Positions 7,678-15,766 of a stretch of 64,000 nt of DNA are shown piece after piece. Below the pieces are notes generated by a model. The model saw only the letters and a list, made by a program, of their open reading frames with translations. It was not told where the DNA came from and made no database searches. Numbering within the stretch: the stretch's first letter is position 1; each line of letters starts with the position of its first letter. A program made the translations under genes and the position numbers. Source of the DNA: Candidatus Helarchaeota archaeon (lineage in GTDB: Archaea; Asgardarchaeota; Lokiarchaeia; Helarchaeales; HEL-GB-A); the NCBI GenBank assembly GCA_013375455.1, contig JABXJT010000001.1, positions 1 through 64,000 on the forward strand. Reading direction: 5' to 3'.

Positions 7678-9372
7678 TTATTCTTCGCGTAATTTTCGTC
7701 GAAGAACCTTCCCGACCATCGTCGTGGGAATCTCTTCTTTGATTTCAATGATTCGCGGCCACTTATACCCTGCAATGTTTTCTTTTGCCCACTCTTTGAT
7801 ATCATCTACAGTGACTTTTCCAACGAACTCATCCTTTAAAGAGACAACTGCTTTAATGGTCTCTTCTCCACTTTCTACCTTCACACCTATGACGCCCACT
7901 TCATCGATGGGTTCATACATGTAAAGGAGATCTTCTACCTCACGTGGGTATACGCTATGTCCCTTGTACTTAATCATGTCCTTCAATCGATCCTTTATGT
8001 GCAAATATCCTTCATCATCGATGTAGCCAATGTCACCCGTCCGGAGCCACCCATCAATAATGGTATCTTTCGTCGCCTGTTCTCGCTGGTAATAGCCTAA
8101 CATGACCTGTGGACCTTTGATGCAGATTTCTCCATGGGTTGCGATGTCATCATCCTTTCCAGGTTGCGGAATGGGCTGCATGGAATCCGGATTGATTATT
8201 TTACAGTCCGTGTTTGGGAAAGCAAATCCCACGGTTCCGATTTTCCGTCTGCCCTCAAGAGGGTTAGCGTGGGTCACAGGAGATGCTTCAGTTAATCCGA
8301 AGCCCTCAACAATTTTAGCCCCTGTTAATGATTCAAATTTATTCTGTACTTCCTCGGCTAATGGGCCCGCACCCGATAGCGCATATTTGACAGAACTCAG
8401 ATCAAAAGAATCGACTTTTGGATGATTATTTATGCGATTGAATAACGCATTAACACCCGCAAAAAGCGTCCCTTTCTCTTCTGCGATCTCGTCCATTAAA
8501 CCAGGAATGTCTCTCGGATTTGGAATAAGTATCATTTTTCCGCCTGCTTTTATCGCTACAGCCATCATGGTAGTTAGTCCAAAGATATGAGAAAGTGGTA
8601 ATGCACATACAGTGGCTTCTTCACCAGCTTTCACGCCAGGCAACCAAGATTCACATTGATAGCAGTTTGCCACAATATTATATTGTGATAGCATCGCACC
8701 TTTTGGCAATCCTGTCGTGCCGCCAGTATATTGTAAGACCGCTAAATCCTTTTTGGTATGAAACTTCACTTCTTTAGGATTAGGATCACTTTTCAAGAGA
8801 TCTTGAAATCTTGCAAATAGCGGTCCTTTTGGCCAAAACCACATTCGCGGTATTTTTCCGATTAAGGCACCAATGATTCCAATAGCCTTACCGAGATATT
8901 CCGCAAGACCCGTTAAAATGATCTTTTCAACCGTGGGAATCTTATTTTCATCCACTAATTTTTTCACTTCTTCTTTATAAAATGCATCCATGATAACGAG
9001 CATTTTGGCTCCCGAGTTGTTGATTTGGTGCTGAATTTCTGCCGCCTTTTGTAAGGGCACGATAGGGCTAACAACGCCTCCAGCTCGCATGACTCCGAAG
9101 AAAGCTATCACGTATTGGGGAATATTTGGCATATTAACGCAAACACGATCGCCCTTCTGAAGACCAAGATCCTGAAGTCCCTTTGCGAAACGATTGACTT
9201 TATCATTAAGCCACCCATAGGTCCATTCTTTTCCATGAAACGCCATTGCTAGAAACTCCGGATTATTTTTTGCTTGTTCATCCAACATGTCATCAACAGA
9301 AATGTTATCGGGGATGTCTAAGTTCTTAGGAACTCCTTCTGGCCAATATTTATACCAAAGTTTTTCACTCAT
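7678..9372 (-). CDS. AMP-forming acyl-CoA ligase (FadD-like)
   Basis: A 564-residue member of the adenylate-forming superfamily. Visible signatures are the phosphate-binding loop Y-T-G-G-T-T-G-L-P-K-G, the G-F-G-L-T-E-A-S-P motif, the W-L-R-T-G-D-I-G hinge motif with downstream D-R-L-K-D-M-I-K-Y-K-G, and the C-terminal catalytic lysine in T-M-V-G-K-V-L-R-R-K. It converts a carboxylic acid, ATP and CoA to acyl-CoA, AMP and pyrophosphate in the cytoplasm; medium or long fatty acids are the likely substrates. Full length for the family. It has no immediate operon partner, and a second paralogue lies at 36958. ATG start at 9372. Confidence 0.92.
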   Translation of the reverse strand: MSEKLWYKYWPEGVPKNLDIPDNISVDDMLDEQAKNNPEFLAMAFHGKEWTYGWLNDKVNRFAKGLQDLGLQKGDRVCVNMPNIPQYVIAFFGVMRAGGVVSPIVPLQKAAEIQHQINNSGAKMLVIMDAFYKEEVKKLVDENKIPTVEKIILTGLAEYLGKAIGIIGALIGKIPRMWFWPKGPLFARFQDLLKSDPNPKEVKFHTKKDLAVLQYTGGTTGLPKGAMLSQYNIVANCYQCESWLPGVKAGEEATVCALPLSHIFGLTTMMAVAIKAGGKMILIPNPRDIPGLMDEIAEEKGTLFAGVNALFNRINNHPKVDSFDLSSVKYALSGAGPLAEEVQNKFESLTGAKIVEGFGLTEASPVTHANPLEGRRKIGTVGFAFPNTDCKIINPDSMQPIPQPGKDDDIATHGEICIKGPQVMLGYYQREQATKDTIIDGWLRTGDIGYIDDEGYLHIKDRLKDMIKYKGHSVYPREVEDLLYMYEPIDEVGVIGVKVESGEETIKAVVSLKDEFVGKVTVDDIKEWAKENIAGYKWPRIIEIKEEIPTTMVGKVLRRKLREE

Positions 9373-9511
9373 AATCTCACCTTAACCTTCTCTTACTCAA
9401 TCTATTTGCTAAATTACTGCAGTAAGAATTATGAAAGTTATTTTTGAATAGGGTAACTATTTTAAAAAAGGTTTGTTTTTTTAAAAATAGCAGAAATTCT
9501 GGAAGGTGTGA

Positions 9512-9802
9512 ATGGTGATAATAATTAAGATAGATAAAATCGAGGATTTTGTAACGTTCCTCGATAGACGTCTGGGAAATGAAATATTTTATGAAACCGG
9601 TCCAACGGCAGATTTAGGTACTCGCGCAATTCTATGCTATTTAGCAAAAATTGATGGGATTACCGTCATTTACCAAGGAGAACTCACCTTCCCTAACGTG
9701 CGAGATGATGTTGCAATCAAAAAGAAATTAGACGAATTTAAATTCGAAAATATACGTCTTATTCCTGGCAAGATACGTGAAATTGTAATGTCAATTTCGT
9801 AG
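9512..9802 (+). CDS. Small hypothetical protein (96 aa)
   Basis: A 96-residue acidic/basic mixed protein with an excellent ribosome binding site: GGAAGGTGTGA directly upstream of the ATG at 9512. That makes translation likely even though no family is recognised. Predicted layout by eye is beta-alpha-beta-beta-alpha-beta (VIIIKID; FVTFLDRRL; RAILCYLAKID; ITVIYQGELTF; DVAIKKKLDEFKF; IRLIPGK). It lies between the divergent acyl-CoA ligase and a convergent helical protein that ends 8 bases downstream. No function is proposed. Confidence 0.6.
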   Translation: MVIIIKIDKIEDFVTFLDRRLGNEIFYETGPTADLGTRAILCYLAKIDGITVIYQGELTFPNVRDDVAIKKKLDEFKFENIRLIPGKIREIVMSIS

Positions 9803-9810
9803 GTCTAAGA

Positions 9811-10416
9811 TTACATTTCTGGAAGGAGACGCGACCGAAGCTCTTTCTCCCCTTTTTTAGCATCCGCTAATTTTCCCTCTAACAAATGATTTAATAGCGT
9901 CCCTAAATCCGAGATCAAGCCTTCTTTAATGTTGGCTTCTCTCTTGTACCGTACAATCTTTTCGTTCGTCACCTGCATTATGCTAATGACCTTCTTTGCT
10001 GAAGCCATAATTTCCATAATCTCCTGATTCCATAGCCTCTCCAATTGCAGGATTGTTAGAACAAAATCCTCTTCGGCTGCTTTTGAAAAAAGACGAATGC
10101 TCTCTTGTATTTCTTCAACCGTGGTGCTTTCATTAATCATTTGTTCCAAACTGGCTTCTAAATTGCTCAGGGAGTTTAATGCGTTTTTTCTCAGTAAAAA
10201 GTACTTCTTTAGAGGCTTGATTCCCTGTTCTACCTTCTTCATGTCTTCTTCTATGACATTAATGACGGTTTCTACCTGTTTTCTGAGCTCATCATGCAAT
10301 AATATCGAAGTGCTTCGTAGCCTTACTCCACTAAAATCCTTCTCCACCAAAAAAACTAATTCCAAAATTTTACTTAAGGCTTCAATTGTCTCGGAAAACT
10401 TCTCTTCAGCCATCAA
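9811..10416 (-). CDS. Helical, coiled-coil-like hypothetical protein
   Basis: A 201-residue, almost wholly alpha-helical soluble protein with heptad-like Leu/Ile spacing (for example KQVETVINVIEEDMKKVE, NSLSNLEASLEQMI, LERLWNQEIMEIMASAKKVI). It has no cysteine cluster, membrane segment or nucleotide-binding motif. It could be a structural or adaptor protein; nothing specific can be said. It ends 8 bases from the convergent 96-residue gene and starts about 120 bases from the radA stop. It could share a transcript with radA, since both read leftward, but the gap makes this uncertain. Confidence 0.6.
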   Translation of the reverse strand: MMAEEKFSETIEALSKILELVFLVEKDFSGVRLRSTSILLHDELRKQVETVINVIEEDMKKVEQGIKPLKKYFLLRKNALNSLSNLEASLEQMINESTTVEEIQESIRLFSKAAEEDFVLTILQLERLWNQEIMEIMASAKKVISIMQVTNEKIVRYKREANIKEGLISDLGTLLNHLLEGKLADAKKGEKELRSRLLPEM

Positions 10417-10537
10417 CAGCCCTTCTATTCATTTTGAATTGACGGGTTTATATTTTCATATCTATTTGAGGTTTTATAAATTAATTTATTAGTTTATTGT
10501 ATTTCTAATAATAGCAGATGGAAGAAAAAAGAAAAAA

Positions 10538-11581
10538 TTAAGGATCTTCGATTCCGCGTTCCGTAATTCCGAAGATAGCTTCACCTTCGGGCAAGCAAGG
10601 GCTATCTATCAAACGAGCTACCCGTTTTTCACCCTTTGATTTCCGTAAATATATCCGATATGTCGATGAGTGCGCAAGCACGTGTCCCCCTACTGGTCTT
10701 GTTGGATCGCCAAAAAATACTCCCGGAGAATCCATGACTTGATTTGTAATGAAAACTATCACGTTATAGGCTTCAGCAATCTGCAGCAATTTATGAACAA
10801 ATTTATTTAATTTTTGTTGCCGCTCACTTAAAGTCCCTCGTCCAATATATTCAGCTCTAAAGTGGCTCATCACGGAATCAACGATGACTAGCTTGATGTG
10901 TTTCTCTCGTATTAATTTTACAGAGTTGTCAATAATGACCATTTGATGCGAACTATTGTATGCTCGAGCATACAACACATTTTTTAAAAGTTCATTTCCA
11001 TCTAAATTATAACGTGCAGCCATTTGGAGCAGGCGTTCGGGTCGGAAAGTTCCCTCGGAATCAATATATAAGGCGTTTCCTTCCAGTCCTCCTTGGTCAT
11101 GCGGTAATTGAACGGTCACACATAACTGATGGGCAATTTGTGTTTTTCCAGTTCGGAATTCTCCATAAACTTCTACAATGGCACGAGTTTCAAGCCCACC
11201 ACCGACCATCGCGTCCAATTTTTCACTTCCTGTCGTTAATAGCTTGACTTCCTTGCGCTGATTTAATATGTGCTCTGCAGTCGTGAAACCGATATTCAAT
11301 TTGCTGCGTGCCGAAAAGATTATTTTCTGAGCCGTTGCCTCACCAACGCCAGTCGCTGCTGAAAGTTCTTTTGGAGAGGCTACAGCAAGCGCTTCATATG
11401 TAGCGAAACCTGCTTCACTTAACTTTTCAGCTATTGTTGGTCCCACTCCAGGCAAATCTTCTAAATTTACTTCTGGCTCTTGTTCTAGCTCATCAGTTTT
11501 ATTAGATGCCTCAAGATCTTCTTCTACTTCATTAATTTCCTCTACCTTTACCTTCCTAGTTTTCGTCGAATTTTTTGCCAT
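10538..11581 (-). CDS. radA: DNA repair and recombination protein RadA
   Basis: The archaeal RecA/Rad51 recombinase. It forms filaments on single-stranded DNA and drives strand exchange. About 347 residues in order: an acidic N-terminal extension, tandem helix-hairpin-helix (L-P-G-V-G-P-T-I-A-E-K-L near 45 and G-V-G-E-A-T-A-Q-K-I near 75), then the ATPase core with Walker A G-E-F-R-T-G-K-T-Q, Walker B L-V-I-V-D-S-V-M-S-H, and the L2 region with F-F-G-D-P-T-R-P-V-G-G-H. No intein interrupts the P-loop. The ATG at 11581 is preferred over a GTG at 11590 because the GTG is part of an AGTGAT ribosome binding site. Length matches the family. Confidence 0.96.
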   Translation of the reverse strand: MAKNSTKTRKVKVEEINEVEEDLEASNKTDELEQEPEVNLEDLPGVGPTIAEKLSEAGFATYEALAVASPKELSAATGVGEATAQKIIFSARSKLNIGFTTAEHILNQRKEVKLLTTGSEKLDAMVGGGLETRAIVEVYGEFRTGKTQIAHQLCVTVQLPHDQGGLEGNALYIDSEGTFRPERLLQMAARYNLDGNELLKNVLYARAYNSSHQMVIIDNSVKLIREKHIKLVIVDSVMSHFRAEYIGRGTLSERQQKLNKFVHKLLQIAEAYNVIVFITNQVMDSPGVFFGDPTRPVGGHVLAHSSTYRIYLRKSKGEKRVARLIDSPCLPEGEAIFGITERGIEDP

Positions 11582-11920
11582 TTCAATCACTAATCATACT
11601 CCGAAATTGTGCTTTATGTAGTTCTAGAGAGCTTGAGATAAGTAATCAATTTAAAAAGAGCAGCGATTATTGTAATTTTGCAAGATTTAGCCTGAGTTGC
11701 TGGGCTCCTATTTTTGAGAATGCGCAAAGATGGGTGCTTAAAAAAGAATTTTAAATTTTTGAAGATAAGAACTGTTCTTCTAAAAAATACATGAGAATTT
11801 AGTTGTAATTTTTAAAAAATTTCAAATTTTACTAGCTTTTCTTTATAAAAACCCGGAACAAGCTTAAAGAAGCATTTTCTGAGTAGATTCTAATTGTAGC
11901 AGAAAATTGGTGTTGCTAAT
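11582..11920. promoter_or_regulatory. Intergenic region with TATA box for the RHH gene
   Basis: This 339-base gap separates the divergent radA and ribbon-helix-helix genes. A clear archaeal TATA-like box (CTTTATAAAA, 11841-11850) lies about 75 bases upstream of the RHH start, which predicts transcription beginning near 11875 and a leader of about 45 bases. No gene, tRNA or strong hairpin is visible in the rest. A single ATGCGCAAA at about 11729 resembles the tandem repeats found near 22350. Confidence 0.45.
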
Positions 11921-12070
11921 ATGAAATTAATCACGGTAAATATTCCAAAAGCGTACTTGGAGGACCTCGAGGAATTAGTAAAGATCGGCATGTATAGCTC
12001 TCGGAGTGAAGCCATTAGAATTGCGGTTCGCGATTTGATTTGGGATGAGTACTGGGACCAATCGAGCTAA
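11921..12070 (+). CDS. Ribbon-helix-helix (CopG/NikR-like) DNA-binding protein, 49 aa
   Basis: A complete 49-residue gene, ATG to TAA. The N-terminal strand K-L-I-T-V-N-I-P is followed by helix A (AYLEDLEELVKIG) and, after the S-S-R-S-E-A-I-R turn, helix B (AIRIAVRDLIWDEYW). This is the full ribbon-helix-helix fold: a dimer that inserts a two-stranded sheet into the major groove. The S-R-S-E-A-I-R signature is diagnostic. GGTGTTG upstream acts as ribosome binding site and a TATA box lies about 75 bases upstream. No partner toxin is adjacent on the same strand, so it is more likely a stand-alone repressor, perhaps of itself, than an antitoxin. Confidence 0.85.
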   Translation: MKLITVNIPKAYLEDLEELVKIGMYSSRSEAIRIAVRDLIWDEYWDQSS

Positions 12071-12133
12071 AAACTAACCGACTATCGTTAATTCTCTCTT
12101 TTTTTTTTTCTTTCATAATAAAAAATAGATGCC

Positions 12134-12475
12134 TTAATATCGCTTAGGCCGTTTTTCAGGCTGAGCTGTAGATACTAATTCATCCCGTTTCTGTTCCATG
12201 GCGTCCTTAGGCGTGCACCATTGGACATTTCCTCCCTCATCGGAGAATAATTCGCCAACGAAGCCATAACCATAAACGCCATCCTCCTCTACAGCCGTAA
12301 AATCAATTTGAAATCTAATTGCTTGCGCCCCATCTTCAAGCTCAACAAGACTGGCGCAGCAAGGGACATATCCTGAACCTCGCTCACCCATCAAAAATTT
12401 AGTAATTTTCCAATCGATTTCCTCGGCAACTTGACCTGATTCGTGTATTACTTTTGCCACTTTTGGTGGAACCAT
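12134..12475 (-). CDS. Small hypothetical protein (113 aa)
   Basis: A 113-residue soluble protein with an N-terminal helix followed by a beta-rich region (AIRFQIDFTAVEEDGVYGYG, then LFSDEGGNVQWCT) and a basic, disordered tail. A C-C pair near residue 39 (Y-V-P-C-C-A-S) and one later Cys are present, but there is no classical zinc motif. It stands alone, divergent from the HAD phosphatase gene, and ends about 60 bases from the convergent RHH gene. I do not recognise the family. Confidence 0.6.
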   Translation of the reverse strand: MVPPKVAKVIHESGQVAEEIDWKITKFLMGERGSGYVPCCASLVELEDGAQAIRFQIDFTAVEEDGVYGYGFVGELFSDEGGNVQWCTPKDAMEQKRDELVSTAQPEKRPKRY

Positions 12476-12598
12476 GATATTTTCCTCTCATTACAGGTTT
12501 TAAAGAGAAATATTTATGTTTATAGTTTCTAAGGTCTAACTAATAAATAATCTTTTCTATTCACTGATAAAAAAAGATTTAAGTTTTGGGAATTTCTA

Positions 12599-13360
12599 AT
12601 GGCGGAAATGAAATATAACACCGTGATCTTCGATTTAGGCTTTACTCTCTTCACTTTTGAGAATTTCACGCTAAAACGATATTTTGCGACCTTAAACAAG
12701 GGATTGGATCAACTAACGAGCTTTTTAATGAAGAAAAATATCATGATAGATTCAATATTATTCAAAAAGAAATTTAAAAAATTCAGGAACCGAAATCTTC
12801 AGTTGTCATTAATGAATTATAAAGAATCCACAACTTTAGATACTTTAAATCAAACATTTGAATCTCTCAATCTTCCGAAACTAAATCCAAAAGAAGCACA
12901 TGAAGCAATTATGGTTTATCATTCTACAGAAGGGAAGTTTTGGAAACTCAGACCTTTCTCTAAACCCCTATTAGAACAGCTTCAGACACAAAAATTTAAA
13001 ATAGGATTACTCTCGAATGCGCCCTACCATGAAGGGATTAAATTTCTCTTAGATTCTACCGACTTAACACAATATTTCAATGTCATTGCGACTTCAGCAC
13101 AAATCGGCTACTGTAAACCGGACAAACGTACTTTTGAATACATTTTAAATAAAATTCAAAGTAATCCACAACAATCCATCATGATCGGAGATGATTTAAA
13201 AAATGATATTTACGGCGCCAAACGGCTAGGAATGCGCGCAATACGAGTAAAAAGAGATTTTGCAATTACACCAAATGAGGATGTAAATGTTGTTCCTGAC
13301 GAAGAAATTTCAGACCTGGAGGAAGTATTGCCAATAATTCATAAATGGAATGATAGGTGA
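12599..13360 (+). CDS. HAD superfamily hydrolase
   Basis: A 253-residue haloacid-dehalogenase-like phosphohydrolase. Motif I is F-D-L-G-F-T (nucleophile Asp12; the usual second Asp at +2 is Gly, as in a known subset of HADs). Motif II is the Ser of L-L-S-N-A-P, motif III the Lys of C-K-P-D, and motif IV G-D-D-L-K-N-D. A helical cap of about 100 residues lies between motifs I and II. The +2 Gly weakens the general acid, so phosphatase activity may be reduced or the substrate unusual. The ATG at 12599 lies only about 20 bases after a TATA-like GATTTAAG, which suggests a leaderless transcript. Stand-alone gene. Confidence 0.88.
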   Translation: MAEMKYNTVIFDLGFTLFTFENFTLKRYFATLNKGLDQLTSFLMKKNIMIDSILFKKKFKKFRNRNLQLSLMNYKESTTLDTLNQTFESLNLPKLNPKEAHEAIMVYHSTEGKFWKLRPFSKPLLEQLQTQKFKIGLLSNAPYHEGIKFLLDSTDLTQYFNVIATSAQIGYCKPDKRTFEYILNKIQSNPQQSIMIGDDLKNDIYGAKRLGMRAIRVKRDFAITPNEDVNVVPDEEISDLEEVLPIIHKWNDR

Positions 13361-13476
13361 TCTGATAAAAGACTATTATTAATTAGTTAAACTTAATTAT
13401 CGTTTTTCTCTTATTTTACATTTTATAACCTATATCTATCTAGTAAGATTTTTTATAAGGAGAATCATATTCATAA

Positions 13477-13571
13477 TTAAGGACAGTAATAGAAGAGTTA
13501 AAAAATAGAATAGTGAGGCGTACGGGAAGAAAAACAACAGTAATAGAAGATTAAGGACAGTAATAGAAGAG
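13477..13571. repeat. Direct repeats upstream of the PCI/RING-like gene
   Basis: The 21-mer TTAAGGACAGTAATAGAAGAG occurs at 13477-13497 and again at 13551-13571; a shorter copy of its core, ACAGTAATAGAAGA, sits at 13537-13550, directly abutting the second. The last copy ends 22 bases before the ATG at 13593, so the repeats lie in the leader or promoter of that gene. They could be binding sites for a regulator or the product of small duplications. Confidence 0.7.
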
Positions 13572-13592
13572 CAAGGGAGTGCAAGTTTTTAA

Positions 13593-14954
13593 ATGTCGAG
13601 TGTGCGGGATACTTTCGAGCGGAATGTTGAGGGATTGAATGATCTATTCCTCCAATATAAAATGGAAATCGAAAACGCGATTTCGAATATGCTGAACACG
13701 GGCAATTACGAAGATGCATTGAAATACATCGATCAAAAGATATTTAACGTGATTCTTGAATTTGGGAAACGAAAAAATAGCGTGAGTCAAATACTACAAA
13801 CAAAATTAAAACTCTCCTTTGACGATAAGAATCAGGGAGTTATAGCCGAATGGGAGGACGCGATATCAAACGTGATATCTAAGATAGAAATGTTAGGATC
13901 AACTCTTAAAGAAGATGTAAGCAAAACAGTCACCGAAACGGTCCGAATTCCCGCTATTGGGCAATTTTTAATAGATGCGGCAAATAGAAAGGCCTTTACT
14001 CGTTTGACATTTGATTTTATAGCAAAAAAGTTGGACGTGCCCGTGAATAAAATTGAAGAAGTTGCTGAAAACTTGATATTTGAGGGGAAACTCCCAGCTA
14101 AAATGGATTTGGTTTCTGGGACACTCATATTCGCGGATGTCATCGAAAAAACGGAAGCTCCAGTTGCTGGTCCAACTTCACCAATCCAACCAGCTCCTTC
14201 AATTTCACCTGCTCCAAAACCTCCATCCCTCTCAAAAGTTCCATCCCCAGAAGAAGGTCCTCAACCCATTGAACTTGATACTCCCATTGATGGCCCTCAA
14301 CCAATAGATTTATCCTTGGAACCACCTGAACCTGACATCACTGAAAACATGTTGGAAACCCCCCCAGATAGCATTGAATTCCCTCCTGATGTAGATTTTT
14401 CTGAAACAATCGATCTCGCCTCCCCGACTGCTCCTGACTCTCCTCCAGTCCAGACCCCTCCACAGGTTGAAGAAAGTAAAATCGCGACTCCTGGAATGTC
14501 TGACGAAGAAAAGGAAGCCCGGACCATAATCTCGTTTTTCAAATCTTCTGTTTCGGAATTGAGTGAAGAGGATAAAGCAGAAGCCAGACGAATACGAGAA
14601 GAAAAAAGGAAAAAACTAATGGCTAAAAAGAAAAAGAAAGAAGAAAAAGAAAAAAAGAAAAAAAGTGAAGCTCCCACCCCTCTCGATTTAAAAGGTGAAC
14701 CAGCTGGGGATGTTTCAGCCGCGCGAGCTGATCTGCAAAGCCTTATTGCACCGAAACCCGAAGTGAAAGCTGGTACGGGAGTAACGTGTATTATATGTAA
14801 CAACCCAATCTCCAAAAAGGATCCGACTGTGATTCCCTGCCCTCATGCGTGCGGTGCCCATGCCCATAAAAAAGAATTGCTTGACAAGGGATATTGCCCT
14901 AACTGCAACGAAGAAGTCACGGAATCTGATATAGAGTTTAGCTCGCTTCTCTAA
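13593..14954 (+). CDS. PCI-like winged-helix protein with C-terminal RING-like zinc finger
   Basis: A 453-residue multidomain protein. Residues 1-130 are helical. About 134-183 look like the winged helix that ends PCI domains: F-I-A-K-K-L-D-V-P, then a helix, then E-G-K-L-P-A-K-M-D and V-S-G-T-L-I-F. A long Pro-rich linker (about 190-310) and a Lys/Glu-rich helix (about 335-362) follow. The tail has C399-x2-C402, C416-x-H418, C420, H423, H425 and C435-x2-C438, spaced like a RING or RING-like double zinc site. In eukaryotes PCI domains scaffold proteasome lid, COP9 and eIF3, and RING fingers recruit ubiquitin E2 enzymes; a role in a ubiquitin-like or scaffolding system is inferred only. It ends 2 bases from the convergent radical SAM gene. 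Confidence 0.6.
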   Translation: MSSVRDTFERNVEGLNDLFLQYKMEIENAISNMLNTGNYEDALKYIDQKIFNVILEFGKRKNSVSQILQTKLKLSFDDKNQGVIAEWEDAISNVISKIEMLGSTLKEDVSKTVTETVRIPAIGQFLIDAANRKAFTRLTFDFIAKKLDVPVNKIEEVAENLIFEGKLPAKMDLVSGTLIFADVIEKTEAPVAGPTSPIQPAPSISPAPKPPSLSKVPSPEEGPQPIELDTPIDGPQPIDLSLEPPEPDITENMLETPPDSIEFPPDVDFSETIDLASPTAPDSPPVQTPPQVEESKIATPGMSDEEKEARTIISFFKSSVSELSEEDKAEARRIREEKRKKLMAKKKKKEEKEKKKKSEAPTPLDLKGEPAGDVSAARADLQSLIAPKPEVKAGTGVTCIICNNPISKKDPTVIPCPHACGAHAHKKELLDKGYCPNCNEEVTESDIEFSSLL

Positions 14955-14956
14955 TC

Positions 14957-15766
14957 CTATATTTTTTCATGCCCTGCTTCAATTGTGCGAATCCAAATAT
15001 CTGGGATGAACTTCTTAGCAATTAAACCGAGTTTTATAAGATGATCATGATCTGTGGCAGGGAGTTTTGAAAAATCTTTTCTTAATGTACCTCCACTTGC
15101 GAGGAACTGTTGAAGAATATGACGCCCAACGTTAAATTCTTTGAGTTTTCTAACGATTTGTTCAATATCTTCTTCTGTATCATTAATAGTTGGGACAACA
15201 GTTGTTCGCGTTTCAAATTGAGTGGTGGAATTTGCTAGAAGCTCCAGCGTCTGTTTAACCCGTGTTACGGCTTCTTCACCCAGTTTGGGTTTGCCGATCA
15301 TTCTTCCGTACTTTTCAGGGATTAAGGGTGCTTTAATATCGAGTGCAACATAGTCTATTAAATTAGAAGAAAGCAATTTCTCAAGGCGCATCGGAAAAAA
15401 GCCATTCGTATCGATTTTATTTAATAAACCAAGATTGCGAGTTTGTTTAAGCAACTCAGTAAGTCCCTCAATTTGGAGTGTTGGTTCCCCTCCAGTTACA
15501 CAAACCCCTGTAATGAACTTTTTATTCCGTGCCATTTGTTGAACGATAGTTTCAACACTCACGGTTTCACAATCTTCCATTCGAACTAATCTCCAATTTT
15601 GACAAAAGGGACACTCGAATGAGCACTGACAAAAGGGTATTACTGAGACGAGCTCCCCAGGATAATCGATGGTCGAATGTTCTATTATTTCCCCTATCAG
15701 TAAATCCAAAATAACTCGCCTTACAATATAGAAATGGTTTATATGTGAATTGTCACTCTCCAACAC
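14957..15766 (-). CDS. Radical SAM glycyl-radical-enzyme activase (anaerobic NrdG-like)
   Basis: A 269-residue radical S-adenosylmethionine protein. The cluster motif C-S-F-E-C-P-F-C (CxxxCxxC) lies near residues 48-55, followed by the SAM-binding G-G-E-P-T of V-T-G-G-E-P-T-L. The opening E-H-S-T-I-D-Y-P-G-E is typical of the archaeal activase of anaerobic ribonucleotide reductase. It would generate the glycyl radical on a partner enzyme, which is not in the window. Its start overlaps the end of the CCG-domain gene by 14 bases, so it is translated from the same operon as the FAD oxidase/Fe-S pair; a shorter start nearer the E-H-S-T-I-D motif is possible. Confidence 0.82.
   Translation of the reverse strand: MLESDNSHINHFYIVRRVILDLLIGEIIEHSTIDYPGELVSVIPFCQCSFECPFCQNWRLVRMEDCETVSVETIVQQMARNKKFITGVCVTGGEPTLQIEGLTELLKQTRNLGLLNKIDTNGFFPMRLEKLLSSNLIDYVALDIKAPLIPEKYGRMIGKPKLGEEAVTRVKQTLELLANSTTQFETRTTVVPTINDTEEDIEQIVRKLKEFNVGRHILQQFLASGGTLRKDFSKLPATDHDHLIKLGLIAKKFIPDIWIRTIEAGHEKI

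Noticed and set aside
10538..11581. Possible intein or insertion in radA
   Set aside because: Walker A, Walker B and L2 are uninterrupted and the length is normal.
14297..14815. A 172-codon minus-strand frame antisense to the PCI/RING-like gene
   Set aside because: Its Ser/Phe-rich product is the mirror of the Pro- and Lys-rich linker of the real gene, a common low-complexity shadow.
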